Below are positions 34,854-43,624 of a stretch of DNA of 64,000 nucleotides, piece by piece. The DNA is taken from NCBI GenBank assembly GCA_963796565.1, contig CAWCMA010000010.1:185981-249980 (forward strand). Reading direction: 5' to 3'. Made by a program: the position numbers and the translations under genes. This stretch comes from JAKAVN01 sp963796565 (GTDB taxonomy: Bacteria > Desulfobacterota > Binatia > Binatales > Binataceae). Numbering within the stretch: position 1 is the stretch's first letter; each line of letters opens with the position of its first letter. The notes beneath the pieces were generated by a model. The model saw only the letters and a program-made list of their open reading frames with translations, made no database searches and was not told where the DNA came from.

Positions 34854-36617
34854 TCACTGGGTCGGGTAGGGATAGCCGCTCGCCAGTGCCTGCTCCATCG
34901 CGGAATCGTAATTGTATATATCTTTGAAGAACCGCACTTCGCCGTCTGGCTCGACCACGGCGGTAGTATACAGGATGAGAACCGGGATGGGCTTGTCGAG
35001 ATTTACCTGTATGGTCTGATCGCCGTTCATCGCGGCGTTTATTTTGTCCAGGGTCCATTCGGGCTTGTCGCGCAGAACCCACGCCGCGAGATCCGCGGGT
35101 TTCTGTACGCGGATGCATCCGTGACTGAAGTCGCGCCGCGCTTTCAGAAACAGCTCGGGTGCCGGCGTGCTGTGGAGGTACACGTTGTAACGGTTCGGAA
35201 AGATGAACTTGACCAGCCCCAGCGCGTTCTTGGGTCCGGGTTTCTGCCTGATACTCAGCGAACCGGAACGAAGCTGGCTGAGGACGTCGTCGCTCACAGC
35301 GCCGTCTGTCACCACCTCGCCGTCGCGCGTCGTTATCTCAAATCCATGGTCCGCGAGATAGTTGCGATCGCGCCGGACCTTAGGAACCAGCTCGGCGAAC
35401 TGGATTGACATCGGAACTTCCCAATACGGGCGGAAGATGACGTAGCGCATGTAGTCCGCGAACACGGGCGTCTCGTGGCCATAGGCTTTGCCGACGACCA
35501 CTCGCATGGTCAAAAACGGAGCGGGCTGCCGGCGCATCGTACGTAGCCTGAACTCGGGAAGATTGACGACGATCGGCGGTTGCGGAAAGTTGGGTGGAAT
35601 CCATCGATAGCGCTCGAGCGCGTACTGGAGCTGTTTGACCCGCTGGCTCAGTGGCACATTGAGCGCCGCGATCGTGTTCTTGCCCACCACGCCGTCAGGC
35701 TCAAGGCCGTGGCGCCGCTGAAAGTGCTCCACTCCGTCGACCACGGCGCCCTGATAGACGGTCGAGTCGGCGGGCGCGCTCGCGTCAGGCGCAAGATCGC
35801 CAAGCTGGCGCAAACGGGCGACCAGTGGTGCAATTCCTGAATAGCTATCGCCGGGATGCACGGATTTGACCGGCAACGGCAGAGGTGTGCCGTCGCCCTG
35901 GGCGGCCAGCTTTAGATACGCAGCAAGTGCGATCTCTGCCCGGCCGTAGCCGTCGTAGTGAGGTTCGACGCTCGCGACTACCGCGCCAACGTCCTGGGCC
36001 TGGATCACCTGGTTGCGCAGGACCTCGGCCAGATCGGCGTTTTTGGTACCAACCTCGAGGCCGAATTTGAAATGCTGCGGGCCGACCCTTCCGACATGCA
36101 GGGCGGACAGGTAGCGTGCCGCGCAAACGGTTAGCGCCAGATCAAAGTGCACCAGGTCGGTGTCCGCGGGATGCGGGTTCGATGGGGCGAGCGCGGCCAG
36201 GCGGCCATCCCATCGCGAGGCGTCGTAGTCTTCCGGGCGGAGGCCCTTTAGCGAAGCCTGTTTGAAGAGCTGGATCATCGCCTGCGCCTGCGGGGTTGGC
36301 TGACCGTCATGAACCCAGGCCAGCGCGTCTGCGCCCAGCGAGTAGAACTTCACGACCTCGGCCTGGACGTCGGTGAAGTTCGGCCAGCGCAGGTCCGGTA
36401 GCTTTCCCGCTGCGATCAGGTTGCCCAGTTCGCTCAGGGCCCGCGGCAGAGGAGTAGCAGAGGCCTGCACGGCGGGCGTGGGTGAGGCGTCAGCCGCCAG
36501 GGCGACGCTCGACAGCGGGCCGCCGGATAGCGCAAAGAGAAGCGGCGTGAACAGGAGAAGCGACGGCAGGATCGCACATCGCTCGTGTGTGAATTTATAA
36601 GTATTTGTCCGTGTCAT
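34854..36617 (-). CDS. L,D-transpeptidase, YcbB/LdtD type
   Basis: A 587-residue periplasmic murein enzyme that forms 3-3 cross-links. It has an N-terminal signal (ILPSLLLFTPLLFALSGG), a large scaffold region, a peptidoglycan-binding motif near residue 310 (RRHGLEPDGVVGKNTIAALN) and the YkuD catalytic domain with HGCIRV; the nucleophile is Cys501. Length and order match E. coli LdtD. It lies 50 bp upstream of the glycoside hydrolase gene on the same strand, so the two exported proteins may be co-transcribed. Confidence 0.93.
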   Translation of the reverse strand: MTRTNTYKFTHERCAILPSLLLFTPLLFALSGGPLSSVALAADASPTPAVQASATPLPRALSELGNLIAAGKLPDLRWPNFTDVQAEVVKFYSLGADALAWVHDGQPTPQAQAMIQLFKQASLKGLRPEDYDASRWDGRLAALAPSNPHPADTDLVHFDLALTVCAARYLSALHVGRVGPQHFKFGLEVGTKNADLAEVLRNQVIQAQDVGAVVASVEPHYDGYGRAEIALAAYLKLAAQGDGTPLPLPVKSVHPGDSYSGIAPLVARLRQLGDLAPDASAPADSTVYQGAVVDGVEHFQRRHGLEPDGVVGKNTIAALNVPLSQRVKQLQYALERYRWIPPNFPQPPIVVNLPEFRLRTMRRQPAPFLTMRVVVGKAYGHETPVFADYMRYVIFRPYWEVPMSIQFAELVPKVRRDRNYLADHGFEITTRDGEVVTDGAVSDDVLSQLRSGSLSIRQKPGPKNALGLVKFIFPNRYNVYLHSTPAPELFLKARRDFSHGCIRVQKPADLAAWVLRDKPEWTLDKINAAMNGDQTIQVNLDKPIPVLILYTTAVVEPDGEVRFFKDIYNYDSAMEQALASGYPYPTQ

Positions 36618-36717
36618 CAGCTATTGAGAACATCCTTGCGTATGCGTATCGCCGCACGATCGTTGGCGCGATAGCCAGTTGGATATGTGTATTGGTGGAA
36701 CGCGGGTTTGCAAGACA

Positions 36718-37830
36718 CTAGCGCCATAGCCGATGCGCGAGGTCGGCGACCAGGCGCAGCTTGTCGCGCTCCATCGCCTCGGGTATCGGATTGCCCTCCC
36801 AGACCGTTCCGAAGCCGCATTGGGTTGAGAGCCCGAGCTGCTCACGCGGGAAATAACGGGCCGCTTCTTCGATCCGCCGCGCAATTGCTTCGGCCGGCTC
36901 GAGCTCGGCGCGCTTGGTCGAGATGAGGCCGAGCACGACGCCCTTGTCGGCCGGAATGTCGCGCAGCGGCTCGAACGATCCCGAGCGCCAGTCGTCATAC
37001 TCCAGCAGCCATAGCGCGAAATTAGGAGCGCGCCTGAAGGCCTGCCTGGCGATCGCCTCGTAGCCGCCCTCGCCGACGTAGTAGCCTTTGTTGTTACCGC
37101 GACATAGATGGAGGCCGAAAGTGACACCGGGAACGTCGGCCACCGAGTTTATGATGTCGATACCTTCGGTCAGCAGGCGCTCGGGAGCCATCCCGCGCTC
37201 GGCGAAGTCCTGGCGCCGGCGCTCGGGGTCGCACAGCATCCCGAGTTCGGGAGCGTCGATCTGGATATATTGGCATCCGAGCGCCGCCAGTTCCTGCGCC
37301 TCCTGGCGTACGATCTCGGCCGCGTCGGCAAACAGGCCGAACGGATCCGGATAAGCGTCGCGCGAATATTCGGGTGACCATCGCAGCGTCATCATCAGCG
37401 GACTCGGCAGCGTGACTTTCAGCGGCTGGTTGGCCCGTCCGCGAGCGTAAGTGAATTCCTCGTTGGTGAGCGAGCGCGTGCGCCGAATCTTCTCGACCAC
37501 CGCGTATTGGACCTGGATCTCGGTCTCCTCCGCGGGGGCGCCCTGCTCATGCGGCCGCCGCCAGACGCGTTTGAAAGCCGGAATTTCCTTCACCCCGGAT
37601 ATGACGTCGGTCAGCGGCGCGATGAAGTGGGTGCGCCGCATCTCGCCGTCGGTCACCACGTCGACCCCGGCGCTTTCCTGCAGCGCGATGGCCTCATCCA
37701 CCGCGCGGTCCTCGACGCGCTTGAATTCCGGCGTGGAGAGCGCTCCCGCCTGCCACTGCTTGCGCGCCTCTTTGAGGAAGGCGGGCCGCAGGAGCGATCC
37801 GATCACTTCCGCACGATAAAGAATCGACAC
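36718..37830 (-). CDS. MetE C-terminal-domain-like methyltransferase (methionine synthase II family)
   Basis: A 370-residue barrel homologous to the catalytic half of cobalamin-independent methionine synthase. Candidate zinc ligands are His241 and Cys243 (FGLHLCRGN) and Cys338 (STQCGFG). The start VSILYRAEVIGSLLRP is typical of the short stand-alone members; it begins with GTG at 37830 after AGAGG, and an ATG-started longer reading is not protein-like. The N-terminal half of true MetE is missing, so folate-dependent methionine synthesis is doubtful; related proteins transfer methyl groups or act in degradation of other thiol or CoA compounds. Confidence 0.85.
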   Translation of the reverse strand: MSILYRAEVIGSLLRPAFLKEARKQWQAGALSTPEFKRVEDRAVDEAIALQESAGVDVVTDGEMRRTHFIAPLTDVISGVKEIPAFKRVWRRPHEQGAPAEETEIQVQYAVVEKIRRTRSLTNEEFTYARGRANQPLKVTLPSPLMMTLRWSPEYSRDAYPDPFGLFADAAEIVRQEAQELAALGCQYIQIDAPELGMLCDPERRRQDFAERGMAPERLLTEGIDIINSVADVPGVTFGLHLCRGNNKGYYVGEGGYEAIARQAFRRAPNFALWLLEYDDWRSGSFEPLRDIPADKGVVLGLISTKRAELEPAEAIARRIEEAARYFPREQLGLSTQCGFGTVWEGNPIPEAMERDKLRLVADLAHRLWR

Positions 37831-37925
37831 GATGACGCCTCTTCCGCGGGATGCCTCCGACGCCGGCACCCGCTTGCGGCACAACTCCACAAGCCATCGA
37901 TTGTGAGCGGCGGCAGTCCCGAATG

Positions 37926-39113
37926 CTATCCCTTGGGCAGGCCGAGCACGCGCTCGCCGATGATGTTGTGCTGAATCTCGTTGGTGCCGGCCGCGATCGT
38001 TCCGCGCCGCACCGCGAGCATCCGATGCGACCATTTGCCATGGTCGATTGCTCCGGCGGCCTGGTACTCGAACTGGCTAAAAGCGCCCAGCAGCTCCATC
38101 GCGAACGTCTGGATTCGCAGGTTCAGGTCCGTCGTGCCCAGTTTCATGATCGAGCCTTCGGGGCCGGGCGGCAGCCCCTTGAGCTGGCGGGTGAGCTGGC
38201 GATAGCTGGTGTACTTGAGCGCCTCCGCCTCGCACGCGAAGCGGGCGATGCGCTGCCGCACGTAGCTGTCGTCCCAGGCGGGATGGCCGTTGCGTTGGAC
38301 CTTCCGCGCCAGTTCGCCGAGCTGCCGCACTTCGACCATCATGTCCGTGCGGCCGCCATGGATTGTCCGCTCGAACATCATATTGGTCATCGCGACCATC
38401 CAGCCCTGGTTCTTCTGGCCCACCAGGTTCGCTTTCGGCACCGCGACGTCTTCGAAAAAGACCTGATTGAAGCCGCTCTCGCCGGTCATCTGCACCAGCG
38501 GGCGCACGGTGACGCCCGGACTTTTCATGTCGACCAGCAGGTAGCTGAGGCCCTTGTGCTTGGGCAGCGAGGGGTCAGTGCGGCACAGCAGGGTGGTGAG
38601 GTTGGCGTGATGGGCGTTGGAAGTCCAGACCTTGGAACCGTTGACGATGAAGTGATCGCCCTCGTCGATCGCGCGCGTCTCGACCGCCGCCAGGTCGGAA
38701 CCGTGATTGGGCTCCGACAAGCCCTGGCACCAGATTTCCTCGGCGGACGGAATTCTGGGGATATAGCGTTGCTTTTGTTCCGGCGTGCCCCACTGCATCA
38801 GGGTGGGACCTACACGCGCGATACCCTGGAAGTTGATGGTCGGCGGCGCTTTTGCGCGGTCGAGTTCCTGCGAATAGATGATCTGTTGCAACAGGCTCGC
38901 GCCGCGCCCGCCGTATTCTCTGGGCCAGTGGATGCACATCCAGCCGCCGTCGTAGAGATTGCGATGCCATCCGCGGCGGCGCTCGAACTCTTCTTTGGTG
39001 TCGGGATCGTGCAGTTCACCCTCGTCGTGCCAGTCGCGGGGCAGGTTTTTCTCCAGCCAGCTTCTGAAGTCCCGTCGAAACGCTTCGTCTTCTTCGCTGA
39101 ATTTGAAATCCAT
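37926..39113 (-). CDS. Acyl-CoA dehydrogenase
   Basis: A 395-residue acyl-CoA dehydrogenase of the FadE type that dominates actinobacterial and proteobacterial steroid and lipid catabolism. It begins MDFKFSEEDEAFRRDFRSWL, has CQGLSEPNHGSDLAA and KVWTSNAHHANL, and ends AAGTNEIQHNIIGERVLGLP. The usual YEGT catalytic glutamate position is AAGT, as in many members of this subgroup, where the base sits elsewhere. It diverges from the SDR-crotonase pair across 183 bp. Confidence 0.92.
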   Translation of the reverse strand: MDFKFSEEDEAFRRDFRSWLEKNLPRDWHDEGELHDPDTKEEFERRRGWHRNLYDGGWMCIHWPREYGGRGASLLQQIIYSQELDRAKAPPTINFQGIARVGPTLMQWGTPEQKQRYIPRIPSAEEIWCQGLSEPNHGSDLAAVETRAIDEGDHFIVNGSKVWTSNAHHANLTTLLCRTDPSLPKHKGLSYLLVDMKSPGVTVRPLVQMTGESGFNQVFFEDVAVPKANLVGQKNQGWMVAMTNMMFERTIHGGRTDMMVEVRQLGELARKVQRNGHPAWDDSYVRQRIARFACEAEALKYTSYRQLTRQLKGLPPGPEGSIMKLGTTDLNLRIQTFAMELLGAFSQFEYQAAGAIDHGKWSHRMLAVRRGTIAAGTNEIQHNIIGERVLGLPKG

Positions 39114-39296
39114 CGAGATGCCTTTCCGATGCGCCCTTCGTGCGTGCCGTTCCGGCGCGACTGTAGCACAGGGCGGGCGCCGGGCGGGACCGCCGCGCTC
39201 GCTGGCGCTTGTCCAATCGCTTTACGGTTGGCTAGTCTCAGGGCCCGAAATCAATCATCTACGCGAGGGCTCATCCCGAAGGAACAGGAATTGCCG

Positions 39297-40115
39297 ATGG
39301 AACAGGAATTGGCGGGCAAGGTCGCGGTCATCACCGGCGCCGGGCGGATGCGCAGCATCGGACGCCCGATCGCCAAGCTGCTGGCGCGGGCGGGCGCGGC
39401 GATTGTAATTACCGGCACCGGGCGTCCGCCCGAGCGGTATCCCGATGACGAAAAGGCGGCCGGATGGCGCGATATCGAAAGCGTCGCGGAGGAGATCCGG
39501 CAGGCCGGCGGCCGCTGTCTGGCGCTGGTTTCCGACATCGCCGACCCGCGCGCGGTCGAGGCGCTGGTCGATCGCACCGTCGCCGAGTTCGGCCGCATCG
39601 ACATCCTCATCAACAACGCCAGCGCCGCTCGTGGTCCGGACCGCGTTGACGCCATCGAGCTTCCCTACGAAATCTGGAAGAAAGTGATGGTGACCAACCT
39701 CGACGGGACCTTTTTGCTGTCATGCGCCGTCGCGCGCAAAATGATCGCCCAGGGCCAGGGCGGCAGCATCGTCAACGTCTCCTCGATCGCCAGCAAAATC
39801 GCTCAGGCCAAGGCCGCCGCCTACTCCGCATCCAAGGCCGCGGTCAACGCGCTCAGCCGCTCGATGGCGCTTGACCTGGCGCCCAAGGGCATCCGGGTCA
39901 ACGCGATCTGCCCGGGCATCATCGACACGTTTCGCATGGACGATCTCGGCCGCGGCGAAAGCTGGGAGAAGTTCGTCAAGAGTTTTATTCCGCTGGGCTA
40001 CGCGGGCGATGGCAGCGAATGCGCCGAACTGGTGCTCTTCCTGGTTACCGATCGCGGCAAGTGGATAACCGGCCAGGCGATCAACGTCGACGGCGGCACG
40101 GTGTGGGGCAACTGA
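39297..40115 (+). CDS. SDR-family oxidoreductase
   Basis: A 272-residue classical short-chain dehydrogenase: the nucleotide site is a variant VITGAGRMRSIGRPIA, NNAS marks the fold, and the Ser-Tyr-Lys triad is in VNVSSIAS and AYSASKAAV. It most likely oxidises a 3-hydroxyacyl-CoA or a related alcohol. AAGGAACAGGAA lies before the ATG. Its stop overlaps the start of the crotonase by one base (TGATG), so the two are coupled. Together with the divergent acyl-CoA dehydrogenase they provide three steps of a beta-oxidation-like cycle. Confidence 0.9.
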   Translation: MEQELAGKVAVITGAGRMRSIGRPIAKLLARAGAAIVITGTGRPPERYPDDEKAAGWRDIESVAEEIRQAGGRCLALVSDIADPRAVEALVDRTVAEFGRIDILINNASAARGPDRVDAIELPYEIWKKVMVTNLDGTFLLSCAVARKMIAQGQGGSIVNVSSIASKIAQAKAAAYSASKAAVNALSRSMALDLAPKGIRVNAICPGIIDTFRMDDLGRGESWEKFVKSFIPLGYAGDGSECAELVLFLVTDRGKWITGQAINVDGGTVWGN

Positions 40116-40867
40116 TGAGCTCCGATATTGTCCTGTACGATTCCAAGGATAACATCGCGACGATCACCCTGAATCGTCCGGACAAGCTCAACGCGCTATC
40201 CAATGCGCTGGTCGGCGAGTTGCGTGACGCCCTGATCCATTTCGAAGCTGGCGAGGATCGAGTCGCGGTCCTGACCGGCGCGGGCGAGCGCGCGTTTACG
40301 GCCGGTGCGGACCTTCGCGATCCGCCGCGCGACCCGGAGCTGTGGGAATGCATGCCGGGAGTCGGAGTGCCGCTGACCAAACCGACCATCGCGGCGGTGG
40401 CGGGACACTGTGTCGGCGGCGGCTGCTGCCTGGTCGAGTTCTGCACGCTGGCGGTGGCGGCAGATAACGCGGACTTTTCCTACCCCGAGGCGCAGCTCGG
40501 ATTCTGCGGCGGCCTCATCGCCGGGCTCGCGGTGCGAATTCCCTACAAGGTCGCGATGGAGCTGATGCTGACCGGCGTGCACATGAAGGCGCAGCGCGCC
40601 TACGAGGTCGGGATGGTCAACGCCGTCGTTCCGCTGAAGCAGCGAATGGAGGCGGCATACGAGTACGCCCGCAAACTAGCCGAAAGCGCGCCATTGGTGT
40701 TGGGTCTGCTCGAAACGTTCACCCGCGACACGCTCCTGCCGCGTGGCCCGTCGGAGCTGTCGGCGCTTGCCCGCCGTCATCTGCTGCGCGTCGCGCGATC
40801 CGAGGATGCAAAGGAAGGCGGGCGATCGTTCATCGAAAAGCGCAAGCCGCACTTCAAGGGCCGTTAG
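40115..40867 (+). CDS. Enoyl-CoA hydratase/isomerase (crotonase family)
   Basis: A 250-residue crotonase. The oxyanion-hole segments are AFTAGADLRD and GHCVGGGCCLVEFCTLAVAA; the usual catalytic acids are found at the positions PEAQLGFCGG rather than the standard EIxxG, so the exact reaction (hydration, isomerisation or hydrolysis) is uncertain. It begins inside the stop of the SDR gene and is the second gene of that operon. Confidence 0.9.
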   Translation: MSSDIVLYDSKDNIATITLNRPDKLNALSNALVGELRDALIHFEAGEDRVAVLTGAGERAFTAGADLRDPPRDPELWECMPGVGVPLTKPTIAAVAGHCVGGGCCLVEFCTLAVAADNADFSYPEAQLGFCGGLIAGLAVRIPYKVAMELMLTGVHMKAQRAYEVGMVNAVVPLKQRMEAAYEYARKLAESAPLVLGLLETFTRDTLLPRGPSELSALARRHLLRVARSEDAKEGGRSFIEKRKPHFKGR

Positions 40868-41071
40868 CCACGCGCTCGCCAGCGGAGCCGGAGCCCTCGT
40901 TGCGATCGATTCCAACCCGGACGGAGTGGGGCCGGCAAGGGGCGTGCGACGGTCGAAAGCTGCACGTTGCAGCATGGTGACGGCTGTGTCTATCGTTTTG
41001 TCTGTGGAACATCTGAACTCTTAATCCACTTCCGTCCTTGGGAAATGTGCGCGAAATTCAGGAGCGATTCG

Positions 41072-41266
41072 ATGAAAGTCGTTGTGGATCACAATCTTTG
41101 CGAAGGTAACGGCCGCTGTGTCGAAGTTGCGCCCCAGGTGTTCGAGCTTCGCGACGACGACCTCAGCTATGTGACGATGCAGAATCCACCGCAGGAACTG
41201 CGCGCCAAGATCCAGCTCGCAACGACTCTCTGTCCGCGCCAGGCCATCCGTCTGGTTGAGGATTAG
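41072..41266 (+). CDS. Small 3Fe-4S-type ferredoxin for the adjacent P450
   Basis: A 64-residue ferredoxin. The cysteines are CEGNGRC at residues 10-16 and a single CP near residue 54; the gap where a fourth cysteine would sit holds Gly/Asn, typical of the 3Fe-4S ferredoxins that feed bacterial P450s. It has AGGAG before the ATG and ends 7 bp before the P450 start, so the pair is coupled. A ferredoxin reductase is not encoded nearby. Confidence 0.9.
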   Translation: MKVVVDHNLCEGNGRCVEVAPQVFELRDDDLSYVTMQNPPQELRAKIQLATTLCPRQAIRLVED

Positions 41267-41273
41267 CCAAGCC

Positions 41274-42515
41274 ATGGCATCGCTCACCCTCGAAACACTC
41301 GACATCATCAATCCCGATCTTTACGTCCAGCGCGGTTATCCGCACGAGGAGTGGGCGCTGCTTAGAAAGGAAGCCCCGGTCTTCCGCTACGAGCGCCCGA
41401 GTGTCGAGCCGTTCTGGGCCATCACCAAGTACGCCGATATCGTGAACGTCTCGCGCCAGCCCGAGCTGTTCAGAAGCAGCCAATTCCTCTTCGTGGTCCA
41501 GGAAGAGCCGGGCTCGCCGCTTCCCGAAGAACCGGTCCTGCGCCAGCTCCTCAATATGAACCCGCCCGAGCATGGCGAATTTCGCCGGGTGGTCAATCAA
41601 CGCTTCACGCCGCGCTCCGTGCGCCAATTGAAGGACCAGATCGAACGGATTACGACCGAGGTGCTCGACGACCTGGTGGGGCGCGAAGAATGCGACTTCG
41701 TTACCGAGGTCTCGGCCAAACTTCCGCTGGCGGTGATCGCGGAGATGTTCGGCATTCCGCGCGGCGACTGGGCGATGATGTTCCGGCTGAGTAATACGAT
41801 GATCGGTCCGACGGACCCGGAATACGGCAGCAGCGAAAACATCACGGAGACGCTCGAACGTGCGCGGCTGGAATTTTTCCAGTACTTCAACCAGCTTTGC
41901 GAAGACCGGCGCAAAAGCCCGCGCGACGATCTCGCGAGCGCCCTTGCCAACGGCACGGTCAACGGCGAACCGATTCCGCCGTTCGAGCTTTTGTCCTATT
42001 TCGCGCTGCTCATCATCGCCGGCAATGAAACCACGCGCAACGCGACTACCGGCGGTCTGCATGCGTTGATCAGCAATCCCGCTCAATGGGAGCGACTGAG
42101 AAGCGATCCATCGCTGGCCCCCAAGGCGACCGAGGAAATCGTCCGCTGGACTTCGCCCGTGATCCAGTTCACGCGTATCGCCACCGCGGACACGATGCTT
42201 GGCGGCCAACAGCTTCGTGAGGGCGACCTGCTCGCGCTTTTCTATCCTTCGGCCGCGCGCGACGAAGAGGTCTTCGAGCAGCCGTCGACGTTCGACATCG
42301 GCCGCTACCCCAATCCTCACATTTCCTTCGGCATCGGCGAGCATTTCTGCCTCGGGGCCAATCTGGCGCGGCTGGAACTGCAGGTGATGTTCCGCCAACT
42401 GGCGGGGCGCATGGAATTCGTGGAACTGGCCGGGCCCGTGCAGCGGATGCGTTCGAGTTTCGTCGGCGGCATCAAGCACATGCCGATTCGCTACCGGATC
42501 CGCGCGCGTGTGTGA
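41274..42515 (+). CDS. Cytochrome P450
   Basis: A 413-residue soluble P450. The oxygen-activation helix is IIAGNETTRNAT, the K-helix ExxR is EEIVRW, and the heme loop FGIGEHFCLGANLAR holds the thiolate Cys359. Sequence style (INPDLYVQRGYPHEEW at the start) resembles the CYP125/CYP142/CYP268-like enzymes that hydroxylate steroid side chains or branched lipids and terpenes. The ATG at 41274 directly follows the ferredoxin; a TTG at 41256 would overlap it. With the SDR, crotonase and acyl-CoA dehydrogenase next door the cluster probably oxidises a side chain to a CoA ester. Confidence 0.93.
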   Translation: MASLTLETLDIINPDLYVQRGYPHEEWALLRKEAPVFRYERPSVEPFWAITKYADIVNVSRQPELFRSSQFLFVVQEEPGSPLPEEPVLRQLLNMNPPEHGEFRRVVNQRFTPRSVRQLKDQIERITTEVLDDLVGREECDFVTEVSAKLPLAVIAEMFGIPRGDWAMMFRLSNTMIGPTDPEYGSSENITETLERARLEFFQYFNQLCEDRRKSPRDDLASALANGTVNGEPIPPFELLSYFALLIIAGNETTRNATTGGLHALISNPAQWERLRSDPSLAPKATEEIVRWTSPVIQFTRIATADTMLGGQQLREGDLLALFYPSAARDEEVFEQPSTFDIGRYPNPHISFGIGEHFCLGANLARLELQVMFRQLAGRMEFVELAGPVQRMRSSFVGGIKHMPIRYRIRARV

Positions 42516-42533
42516 TTTGTACGAGCGCGTCAA

Positions 42534-43028
42534 TCAGGTACTGCCAGACGACGCGAGGCTCTGCGATAGCAAATCCAGCGCGGCGGCCGCGAAGGCGCGC
42601 ATGTTGGCGACGCGATCGTCGCTGCCGGTCTCGACCGTGATCGCGCGCGCGACCGGCCCGGCGATGGCGATACAACTGTGTCCCGCCGGGTCGCCATAGC
42701 GATTGCCGGTGGGGCCGGCGGCGCCGACTTCGGCCACGCTCCAGGTGGTCGAAAAGCGTTTGAGCGTTCCGCGCGCCAGCACCTGGGCCAGGGGCTCGGT
42801 TACTCCGCGGATGCCCGCGAAGGCCGAGTCCGGGATGTCCAGCAGCGTGCGGCGCGACTCGCGCGTATACACGATCGCGCCGCCCAGGAAATAAGCTGAC
42901 GCGCCCGGCACTGCGAGCAGCGCCGCCGAGATTAGCCCGCCGGTCGAGGATTCGGCGATGGCAATGGTTTGGTGGCGATCCTTGAGGAGAGCGCCCAGCT
43001 TCCCGGCAATCGGCAGCAGGTCCCGCAT
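42534..43028 (-). CDS. CinA C-terminal-domain protein, nicotinamide-nucleotide amidohydrolase-like
   Basis: A 164-residue stand-alone CinA amidohydrolase domain (PncC type), which hydrolyses nicotinamide mononucleotide to recycle NAD. Visible are IAIAESSTGGLISAALLAVPG with the catalytic serine, FLGGAIVYTRESRRTLLDI and GAAGPTGNRYGDPAG. The usual ending of the domain is kept. It converges with the P450 gene with an 18-bp gap. Confidence 0.88.
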   Translation of the reverse strand: MRDLLPIAGKLGALLKDRHQTIAIAESSTGGLISAALLAVPGASAYFLGGAIVYTRESRRTLLDIPDSAFAGIRGVTEPLAQVLARGTLKRFSTTWSVAEVGAAGPTGNRYGDPAGHSCIAIAGPVARAITVETGSDDRVANMRAFAAAALDLLSQSLASSGST

Positions 43029-43113
43029 CGTGGTTGGCTCCTTCGCGCTAACGGCACTGCCGCAGCATAATCGTTAGGTGCGGGAAAAGGCCAATCCAAA
43101 CGGTACCGTGACC

Positions 43114-43401
43114 CTATTTCACTTCGATCTCGATGAAGCTGAATTCGAACGCGTTCTGATTTATCACGTCGTGCGCGACGCCCGCGTCGCGGGCGTAGGG
43201 AGCTCCGGTAACCAGTTCGGCGTCGCTCGCCGCGCCATCGGGGGCGACGATCCGCAGCTTTCCGGTGGTTAGCGGCACCACTACGTAGTCGTGCGCGTGA
43301 ACATGAGGGCCTGTCGCTTCGCCCGGAGCGAAAGTCCATCGCGTAACGATCACGCGTTGATTTTCGATCAGCCGGTTTGATTTTGCCTGAGACTCGTTCA
43401 T
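43114..43401 (-). CDS. Small cupin-domain protein
   Basis: A 95-residue single cupin domain: WTFAPGEATGPHVHAHDYVVVPL carries the HxH...metal motif (GPHVHAHDY), followed by TGKLRIVAPDG and a last strand. The start at 43401 has GGAG seven bases upstream; another ATG is four codons earlier. The function of such minimal cupins is not predictable. It lies divergent to a c-type cytochrome gene. Confidence 0.8.
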   Translation of the reverse strand: MNESQAKSNRLIENQRVIVTRWTFAPGEATGPHVHAHDYVVVPLTTGKLRIVAPDGAASDAELVTGAPYARDAGVAHDVINQNAFEFSFIEIEVK

Positions 43402-43624
43402 GACGGACTCCATTGCATTGGTGGTCTGACTGCTCCGGCGCTTATCTTGCAGCCGCTTTCGGACGGAAGCAAAGCCCGGCAAAATGGAAGTGAGCCTGCG
43501 CTGAAAGCGACGGTGACAAATCGTGGAAATCACTGCTGAAACACGATAAAGGAGACGACGCGGCGCGCCCTGTCGCGCGTGGCCAGAGCCTTTGCATTCG
43601 AGGTCGACAAATTTCCCTGGCGTC

